Part shown: positions 58,603-64,000 of the stretch, piece after piece
Layout of the letters: each line of letters opens with the position of its first letter
How positions within the stretch are numbered: position 1 is the stretch's first letter
NCBI GenBank assembly: GCA_023425025.1
Contig: JAFADG010000027.1
Coordinates: 62,001-126,000, forward strand
Direction: 5' to 3'
DNA from: Bacillota bacterium
Lineage (GTDB): Bacteria; Bacillota; Clostridia; Christensenellales; Aristaeellaceae
Length of the DNA: 64,000 nucleotides
Program-made: the position numbers and the translations under genes
Notes under the pieces: model-generated
What the model saw: only the letters and a program-made list of their open reading frames with translations
Databases searched by the model: none
Told to the model about the DNA's origin: nothing

Positions 58603-59519
58603 CACATGCCCCCCAGGGCGCTTTGAAGCACCTGCAGATTTTTGCGCATCCCGTCCTCATAGGCGGTCAGCGCGCTGTCATCCATGGGGCCTGTGACCAG
58701 GGGGTCCAGCGTATAGACCTTCGCGCCGGTTTCCGCCGCCAGGGTCCGTGCCGCAAGATCCGGATACTGCGGTTCGGTAAACAGCGGCGGCACATTCAGG
58801 CCGCGCACCGCTTTCACAAGCTCTGCCAGCTGGGCGGGGCTCAGGGCCTCGCCAGGCTCCCGGTTGACCACCGCGGCCACGTGAAGACCGTACGCCTTGG
58901 CAAAGTAGGGAAATGCCTCGTGGAAGGTAATGATGTCCTTGTCTGCAAAGTTTTCAAGGCCCGCTTTCAATTCGGCATCCAGCGCCGCCAGGCGCGCGGT
59001 GTACGCGTCCGCGTTTTTTGAAAGAGCTTGCGCGTATTCGGGATAAGCTGCCGCAAGGCCATCCCGCAGATTCTGCACCATGGTGATGGCGTTCCCAACA
59101 TTCAGCCAAATGTGCGCGTTATCCTCATGGTCGTGGCCTTCGTCCCCATCCTCATGGGTGTGTTCCCCTTCCCCATCATTCTCCATCAGGGGAACATTGC
59201 GGGAGGCATCCACGATTGTCAGCGCCGGGAATTGGGTGGCGACTGTATTCAAATAGCCTTCCATGCCGGCGCCGTTGATCAAAAGCACCTGGGCGCCGCT
59301 CAGGCGGCGCATGTCCCCGGTCAGCAGCTGGTAATCGTGCAGGCAGCCGGTATCCGGCGCCGCCAGGTTTTCAAGGGTAATGTCTATCCCCACGGTCAGG
59401 TTCCTGGCCAGGATATAGATTGGGTAAAAAGATGTTACAACGGTCTTCTGCCCGGCATACGCCGCGGGAAGAAAGAAAACGAGCATCGCGGCGAGCGCAA
59501 AAGCGAACCATTTTTTCAT
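58602..59519 (-). CDS. Zinc ABC transporter substrate-binding protein (ZnuA/AdcA-like)
   Basis: 305 residues. Signal peptide MKKWFAFALAAMLVFFLPAAYA without a lipobox Cys. Metal ligands expected for cluster A-I proteins: His in CLHDYQ, His in NAHIWLN, His in TFHEAFPYF and Asp in TLDPL. A His/Asp/Glu-rich loop GEHTHEDGDEGHDHED precedes the second ligand, which marks zinc rather than manganese specificity. The start at 59519 follows AAGGTGA; the frame extends upstream without a ribosome site. No permease or ATPase gene adjoins, only the overlapping rdgB-like gene. Confidence 0.92.
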   Translation of the reverse strand: MKKWFAFALAAMLVFFLPAAYAGQKTVVTSFYPIYILARNLTVGIDITLENLAAPDTGCLHDYQLLTGDMRRLSGAQVLLINGAGMEGYLNTVATQFPALTIVDASRNVPLMENDGEGEHTHEDGDEGHDHEDNAHIWLNVGNAITMVQNLRDGLAAAYPEYAQALSKNADAYTARLAALDAELKAGLENFADKDIITFHEAFPYFAKAYGLHVAAVVNREPGEALSPAQLAELVKAVRGLNVPPLFTEPQYPDLAARTLAAETGAKVYTLDPLVTGPMDDSALTAYEDGMRKNLQVLQSALGGM

Positions 59520-59571
59520 AACAATCACCTTGCTTTTTTGGGTTTGGGCCCATTGTAACATACTCGGCAAA

Positions 59572-59612
59572 TGAAAAACAAGCCGCCTGACGGATGTTCG
59601 TCAGGCGGCAGT
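59572..59612 (-). terminator. Terminator of the PrsA-like gene
   Basis: GCCGCCTGACG (59582-59592) with CGTCAGGCGGC (59599-59609); on the minus strand the stem is followed by TTGTTTTTC. Confidence 0.85.
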
Positions 59613-59649
59613 AACAAGAAAGAGCCGCTAATTCGCGCACCGCGCGGTT

Positions 59650-61080
59650 TTACTGTTCCAGTTTCGGCACAAGCCCGGTGTAGGTAACATTTGCCGCCGC
59701 CATCCACTGGTCCATAGCTGTGCTGACAAGTTCACTCTTTTGGTTGGCTTGCATTTCTTCCAGCATCTGCGCTTTGCGTGCCTCGGTCAGTTCCGCCGCA
59801 CCGCTGGGAACATCCCTGGTATAGCTGAGGATATGGACGCCATAGGTGCCAACGATAGGCTGGCCGTAATCGCCCACCTTTTGCAGTTCGGGCGCAAACG
59901 CGCCTTCGGTGAACTCCGGCACAAAGCCCTGGAAATCCTTGTGAACGCTATAGCCTTCGGTTTTGTAAGGCTCCTGCTGCATACCGGGATCCTCACCGTA
60001 CTGTTCCACCAGCGCCGCAAAGGCTTCGCCGGCGCCAAGGCGGCTATAGATGTCATCGATCTTATCCTTGATGGAATCGAGCACGGCCTGGCGGGCCGCA
60101 TCCACATCCGCCTGGGTTACAGGCGCGGGAGCAGCCGTAGCCGCGGGGTCAACCGTGGGTTCGATCGTTGCAGTCGCAGCCGGATCGTCTGCAGCCGTCT
60201 GATCATCGGGATTGGGATCGATGCCTTCTTCCTCCAGCGCCTGTGCCTGGTTCTGCTGGGCGTCCAGCTGAGACTTTGCATCAAGATAGGTCTGCAGCAG
60301 CGTCTCATCCACATTGATGAGAATATGGCTGATGCCGCGGATGCCTTCCGGCGTATACCAAATGCTGTCTGCACCTTGGGAGGCAGCAGCTTCATAAGCC
60401 GCTATGTCACCGGCAAATGCTTCTTTATCCGCATCTACACGGGTCTGGTATTCTGTTTGAATGGTTTCATCCGTAATGGCGGGAGCATCCTTTATCAGCA
60501 TTTCCTCAAGGCGCTCATAGACCTTGTTCATGCGGTAACCTTCAATGGACTGCTCCTTGGTGTATCCCTGACCGGCCAGTTCCTGCTCCACCTTTGCCTT
60601 TGCATCCGCAATCTCCTGTTCCGTGGGCGTTTCGGAAGCGGCGGTCAAAAAACTGGTATAGTTGGCATCGATAAAGGATACAAATTCTGCGTCAGCCTTG
60701 GTTTGGAATTCGGTTTCTTCTTCAACCGTGAACTGATCCAGGCCATATTCCGCAGCCTTCTGCTTGATAACCTCTTCCTGCACGGAATAATACAGCGCCA
60801 CAGATTCAAGATAGCCCGCCGACGAGGACATGTCTATACCGTAACTTGCGTACTGATTGTACAGAATGTCATAAATCTGCTGGATGTCGGAACGAAGGAT
60901 GTTCTTGCCGCCCACTGTCGCAAGAATGTCCTCCGGCAGCTTGGGGGCAGCCGTCACCTCTGCCGCAGCTGTGGTTTCCGGTGTGGGCAAAGGCGTTTCT
61001 CCCATTGCGCCGGTCAACGCCATGGCCGCGAGCATCGTCAGCGCCAGGCAGAGCGCAAAAAAGCGGGTAGACTTCTTCAT
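59650..61080 (-). CDS. PrsA/SurA-like peptidyl-prolyl isomerase with low-complexity insert
   Basis: 476 residues. Signal peptide (MKKSTRFFALCLALTMLAAMALTGAMG), a Thr/Ala/Pro stretch, a SurA-N-like helical chaperone domain (about 50-220) and a parvulin (PpiC) domain. The parvulin fold is interrupted: its start GIRGISHILINVDE (about 246-260) and its remainder AFAALVEQYGEDPG through GTYGVHILSYTRD (about 345-430) are separated by some 85 residues, including repeats of the type DPAATATIEPTVDPAATA. It would help exported proteins fold outside the membrane. No lipobox is seen. ATG at 61080 follows GGAAAAAGTGATTCC, a weak site. Confidence 0.87.
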   Translation of the reverse strand: MKKSTRFFALCLALTMLAAMALTGAMGETPLPTPETTAAAEVTAAPKLPEDILATVGGKNILRSDIQQIYDILYNQYASYGIDMSSSAGYLESVALYYSVQEEVIKQKAAEYGLDQFTVEEETEFQTKADAEFVSFIDANYTSFLTAASETPTEQEIADAKAKVEQELAGQGYTKEQSIEGYRMNKVYERLEEMLIKDAPAITDETIQTEYQTRVDADKEAFAGDIAAYEAAASQGADSIWYTPEGIRGISHILINVDETLLQTYLDAKSQLDAQQNQAQALEEEGIDPNPDDQTAADDPAATATIEPTVDPAATAAPAPVTQADVDAARQAVLDSIKDKIDDIYSRLGAGEAFAALVEQYGEDPGMQQEPYKTEGYSVHKDFQGFVPEFTEGAFAPELQKVGDYGQPIVGTYGVHILSYTRDVPSGAAELTEARKAQMLEEMQANQKSELVSTAMDQWMAAANVTYTGLVPKLEQ

Positions 61081-61133
61081 GGAATCACTTTTTCCTTTCT
61101 TGTGTCCGGCGCCGGCGCCGGCATAGTAGTTTC

Positions 61134-61162
61134 ATTATGGCATAGGCCACGCGGTACTGCAA
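61134..61162 (-). promoter_or_regulatory. Promoter of the PrsA-like gene
   Basis: Minus strand TTGCAG (61162-61157), 17 bp, CATAAT (61139-61134). The region 61081-61532 otherwise holds the palindrome GCCGGCGCCGGC near 61109 and the promoter of the next gene; no other feature was seen. Confidence 0.5.
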
Positions 61163-61470
61163 GCAAAAGACGCGAAAAATCAAAAAGTTACAGTCTATTC
61201 ACGAATTGCAAAGGGCCTCTGTCCGGCCAGGGGAAGCGCCTTTTCGCTTTCTTTGCGCATCGGTTGCCGACGCGCTTTCGTAAGACGATGGCCGGTCAAA
61301 AGAAGTTTCATGAAAACACATAACAATAAATGGACCTGTTGATACTTGCGGTCTGACCGGTCAGCGGCTCCATGCCCAAAGCCGCCATATAAGCGGAAAC
61401 GAGAGGCACGTACTAATCAAAGGGGATCCCCCACAAGAGCTCTGTCCAAAGGCAGGCGCTTGCGCACGCC

Positions 61471-61499
61471 TTGACAGGTCATGGGGGGGATGATACGAT
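61471..61499 (+). promoter_or_regulatory. Promoter of the second lacI-type gene
   Basis: TTGACA (61471-61476), 17 bp, TACGAT (61494-61499). Confidence 0.7.
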
Positions 61500-61501
61500 A
61501 T

Positions 61502-61511
61502 TAATCGATTA
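61502..61511 (+). promoter_or_regulatory. Candidate LacI-type auto-operator
   Basis: TAATCGATTA, a 10-bp perfect palindrome with central CG, directly after the -10 and before the gene for a LacI-family protein. Confidence 0.4.
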
Positions 61512-61532
61512 TCCGGAAAAGAGGCAGCAGAA

Positions 61533-62576
61533 ATGCCCAACATGAAGCAGATTGCCCGTTTGGCGAGGGTATCCACCGCCACGGTATCCCATGTGCTCAG
61601 CGGCAAGAAGCCCGTCCGGGAGGAAACCCGCCGCAGGGTGGAGGAAGCCATACGCCAGACGGATTATACGCTCAACACCATCGCCAAGAGTTTGCGCATG
61701 AACAGGACGCAAACCATCGGCGTGCTGGCGGAGGATATACGCGGCCTGCCCGTACCGGAAATCGTGACAGGCATCAGCGAATACCTGGAAAAACGCGGCT
61801 ATCAGCTGCTGCTGGGTAATCTGCGCCTTTTGGAAAAGCTGTACAATCAATATGATCATATCCACATGTGCCAGGAGGAGATCAACCGGGGCATGAAGGT
61901 GATGACAGACGCCCATGTGGACGGCATTATCTATGTGGCCATGCACGACCGCTGGCTGGACGGCGTTCTTCTGCCCGTGGACAAGCCCGTCGTCTATGCC
62001 TATTCCATGACCGCCGCGCCCGGGGGCCTGTATGTTACCTACGACAATATTTCAAGCGCGGCGGCCGTTACACGCCTGCTGATCGAAAATGGCCACAGGC
62101 GCATCGCCGTCATTGCCGGCCACAGGCATTCCGAGCCCAGCCGCCAGCGCCTGGAGGGTTTTCAAAAGGCGATGGCCGAAGCCAAGCTGCCGATACCGGA
62201 TGCATACATAAGATGGGGCGACTGGGCGTGGCAAAGCGCGGCGGCCGAAACGGAAGCGCTGCTTTCGCTTGAGGAAAGACCCACCGCCATTTTTGCCATG
62301 AACGACCTGATGGCCGCCGGCTGCTATCAGGCCGCCCGCCGCCGTGGGTTGAATATCCCCGGGGATCTGTCCGTCGCCGGCTTTGACAACCTGGATATCT
62401 CCGCCCATCTGTATCCGCCGCTTACCACCGTTGCCATGCCGACCAGGCAAATAGGCTTTGAAAGCGCCAGAATGCTGCTGGAAAAGATCGAGGAGCCCAA
62501 AGCCGCCGCCGGCAGCATGATTTTGCCCTGCTCCCTTTGCGTTCGCCTCTCCATCGCATCACCCCGGCAGAAGTAA
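61533..62576 (+). CDS. LacI-family transcriptional regulator
   Basis: 347 residues. MKQIARLARVSTATVSHVLSGKKPV is the helix-turn-helix and KSLRMNRTQTIGVLAEDI the hinge; the sensor domain ends IPGDLSVAGFDNLDISAHLYPPLTTV. It carries an unusual insert-like segment (LRLLEKLYNQYDHIHMCQEEINRGMKVM) in the first sensor lobe. The ATG at 61533 has AAGAGGC upstream. No sugar genes are adjacent; the following genes are a nitroreductase and a ferritin, so its targets are elsewhere or are itself. Confidence 0.92.
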   Translation: MPNMKQIARLARVSTATVSHVLSGKKPVREETRRRVEEAIRQTDYTLNTIAKSLRMNRTQTIGVLAEDIRGLPVPEIVTGISEYLEKRGYQLLLGNLRLLEKLYNQYDHIHMCQEEINRGMKVMTDAHVDGIIYVAMHDRWLDGVLLPVDKPVVYAYSMTAAPGGLYVTYDNISSAAAVTRLLIENGHRRIAVIAGHRHSEPSRQRLEGFQKAMAEAKLPIPDAYIRWGDWAWQSAAAETEALLSLEERPTAIFAMNDLMAAGCYQAARRRGLNIPGDLSVAGFDNLDISAHLYPPLTTVAMPTRQIGFESARMLLEKIEEPKAAAGSMILPCSLCVRLSIASPRQK

Positions 62577-62677
62577 ACCAAAAGAACGTTTCATCCCCTG
62601 CCCTTTGGGGTATTCTTACGTCAGAACCCCAAACACTCCGGCCAAAGCGCCGGCCGATTGATAAAAGGCAGGTTAGC

Positions 62678-63283
62678 ATGATGGATACTTTATTTTGGAA
62701 AGCATTGGAAGATCGCCGCAGCGTGTACGGCTTCACAAGTGAAAAAACCGTTGAGCAGGATTCAATCGTCAGCATCGCGGAGAAAGCGCTGACGCTTGTG
62801 CCTTCTTCTTTTAATAGCCAGAGCACCAGAATCGTTGTACTCTTTGGCGATCATCACAGAAAGCTGTGGGACATTGTACTGGACGCCCTTCGCAAAATAA
62901 CGGACGATGCGCAGTTTACAAGGTCCGAAGCAAAGGTCCGGGGCGATTTCCAGACAGGCTACGGCACCATTCTCTTCTTTGAGGATCAGGCAGTCGTCAA
63001 GGGTTTGCAGGAGAATTTCGCACTGTATGCCGACAAGTTTCCGGTCTATTCGGACAACACCGCCGGCATGCACCAGCTGACCGTGTGGACGGCGCTGGCC
63101 CAGGAGGGCCTTGGCGCGTCGCTGCAGCATTATCACCCCCTGATCGACGAGGAGGTGCGCAAGGAATGGAACCTGCCCGCCTCCTGGAAGCTGACGGCCC
63201 AAATGCCCTTTGGCAAGCCGCTGTACGCGCCCGGCCCCAGGGAGAGCTCCCCTGTTTCCGACAGGCTCAAGGTCTTCGCATAA
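62678..63283 (+). CDS. Nitroreductase-family oxidoreductase
   Basis: 201 residues of the FMN-dependent nitroreductase fold, subtype similar to YfkO/HBN1-like proteins: ALEDRRSVYGFTSEKTV, PSSFNSQSTRIVVLFG, YGTILFFEDQAVVKGLQENF, WTALAQEGLGASLQHYHPLIDE, MPFGKPLYAPGPRE. It would reduce nitro or quinone-like compounds with NAD(P)H. Two consecutive ATGs occur (62678 and 62681) behind AAAAGG. It is followed by ftn after 36 bp and may be cotranscribed with it as an oxygen or redox defence pair. Confidence 0.9.
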   Translation: MMDTLFWKALEDRRSVYGFTSEKTVEQDSIVSIAEKALTLVPSSFNSQSTRIVVLFGDHHRKLWDIVLDALRKITDDAQFTRSEAKVRGDFQTGYGTILFFEDQAVVKGLQENFALYADKFPVYSDNTAGMHQLTVWTALAQEGLGASLQHYHPLIDEEVRKEWNLPASWKLTAQMPFGKPLYAPGPRESSPVSDRLKVFA

Positions 63284-63319
63284 CACAGGCTGATCGCCTA
63301 TAAAAAAGGAGGAGCCCGG

Positions 63320-63835
63320 ATGCTGCAGCCCGAAGTGAAAAAGCTTTTGAACGAACAGATCAACAAAGAATTTTACTCCGCTTATCTGTACCTGAGTATC
63401 GCCAATTACTACGCCGAAAAGAACCTGAACGGATTTGAAAACTGGTTTCTGGTCCAGGCCCGGGAGGAACAGGATCACGCGCTGCTCTTTCGGCAGTACC
63501 TGATCAACGAGGGCGAAGAGATCGCATTGACCGCCATCGACGCGCCTGCGAAGCATTTTGATTCCTTCCGCGCCCCTTTGAGCGCCTCGCTGGAGCATGA
63601 GCGCTTTGTGACCCAAAGCATCTACAATATTTACGCCCAGGCACAGAAGGCCGGCGATTACCGCACCGTCAACTTCCTGAATTGGTTTGTCACCGAACAG
63701 GGCGAGGAAGAAAAGAATGCCGATGAATTGATCAAGCGCTACGATTTGTTTGGCGCGGATGCAAAGGGCCTGTACATGCTCAACGCGGATCTTGCCGCGC
63801 GGGTTTACGCGCCGCCCTCCTTGGTGCTGTCCTGA
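63320..63835 (+). CDS. ftnA: Non-heme ferritin
   Basis: 171 residues, FtnA type. The diiron ferroxidase ligands are present at the expected places: Glu17, Glu50, His53, Glu94, Gln127 and Glu130. A 24-subunit shell would oxidise and store iron. The ATG at 63320 follows AAAGGAGGAG. A terminator follows. Together with the FTR1 permease at the other end of the window it shows iron uptake and storage. Confidence 0.96.
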   Translation: MLQPEVKKLLNEQINKEFYSAYLYLSIANYYAEKNLNGFENWFLVQAREEQDHALLFRQYLINEGEEIALTAIDAPAKHFDSFRAPLSASLEHERFVTQSIYNIYAQAQKAGDYRTVNFLNWFVTEQGEEEKNADELIKRYDLFGADAKGLYMLNADLAARVYAPPSLVLS

Positions 63836-63848
63836 CGCACGCATAGAA

Positions 63849-63878
63849 GCCGGCAGTCCAATGGCTGCCGGCTTTTTG
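63849..63878 (+). terminator. ftnA terminator
   Basis: GCCGGCAG-TCCAATGG-CTGCCGGC (63849-63872) followed by TTTTT. Confidence 0.9.
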
Positions 63879-63899
63879 CATATATGGGAATACCGCTGT

Positions 63900-64000
63900 T
63901 CAATTTTCATCGGACCAGGTGGTCAGGGCCTCCTCCACCGTCCGCAAGATTTCCTTCAGGGCAGTCTGCTTTTTGCCGCTGACCCTTCCGTTCTTCGCCT
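63900..64000 (-). CDS. C-terminal fragment of an unidentified protein (5' end outside window)
   Basis: The frame enters from the window edge and stops at TGA (63902-63900). The visible end is AKNGRVSGKKQTALKEIL followed by RTVEEALTTWSDEN, an amphipathic helix. Too short to identify. Codon use is like that of the neighbours. Confidence 0.6.
   Translation of the reverse strand, partial: AKNGRVSGKKQTALKEILRTVEEALTTWSDEN

Overview
The window is G+C-rich DNA from a low-G+C-phylum (Firmicutes/Bacillota) chromosome, most likely an anaerobic member of class Clostridia. Gram-positive markers are a CtsR operator in front of clpB, a LytR-CpsA-Psr protein, PrsA-like and LemA/TPM envelope proteins, an XpaC/TelA pair and strong Shine-Dalgarno sites. 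Anaerobe markers are NfnAB (electron-bifurcating transhydrogenase), a radical SAM protein, a flavinylated FMN-binding lipoprotein-like protein and oxygen-handling ferritin. I cannot name the species.

Layout. 1-2.7 kb: the 5' part of an FTR1 iron permease gene with a DtxR-type operator, a decayed tyrosine integrase, and tRNA-Thr between two imperfect 25-bp repeats. 2.7-6.8 kb: clpB, an amidase-fold protein and a DeoR regulator. 6.8-16.5 kb: a carbohydrate locus with an inositol-phosphatase-family gene, a LacI regulator, a sugar ABC importer without its ATPase, a GH65 phosphorylase and a secreted beta-helix glycosidase; palindromic LacI-type operators bracket its promoter. 16.5-28.3 kb: SGNH hydrolase, DUF1836 protein, RlmD-type methyltransferase, LCP protein, a sigma factor with a very long C-terminal extension, the xpaC-telA-lemA-TPM operon, a response regulator lacking its phospho-acceptor Asp, and a VanY-like protein lacking its zinc ligands. 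28.6-33.8 kb: ABC exporter, lipase-like hydrolase, Apt, radical SAM protein.

34-40.3 kb holds the F-type ATP synthase operon (I-a-c-b-alpha-gamma-beta-epsilon, reverse strand). It has no separate delta gene; instead the C-terminal domain of delta is fused to the N-terminus of alpha. This is the most unusual gene in the window. 40.6-44.2 kb: ThuA-like gene with nfnAB, then a GNAT gene. 44.3-55.9 kb: MATE pump, a GntR/ABC operon, DinB-like and DUF1697 proteins, a tandem HD/HD-GYP protein, and an operon of a MutS2-like ATPase lacking Smr plus a three-gene ABC exporter. That operon is preceded by a structured leader of about 380 nt with a tiny ORF, a 12-bp long-range complement and an intrinsic terminator directly before the mutS2 ribosome-binding site, so it looks attenuation-controlled. 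56-64 kb: FMN-binding secreted protein with four repeated half-sites at its promoter, flavodoxin-like reductase, zinc-binding protein overlapping an ITPase gene, PrsA-like foldase, a second LacI regulator, nitroreductase, ferritin, and the 3' end of an unidentified gene.

No CRISPR array, rRNA, complete insertion sequence or prophage was seen.
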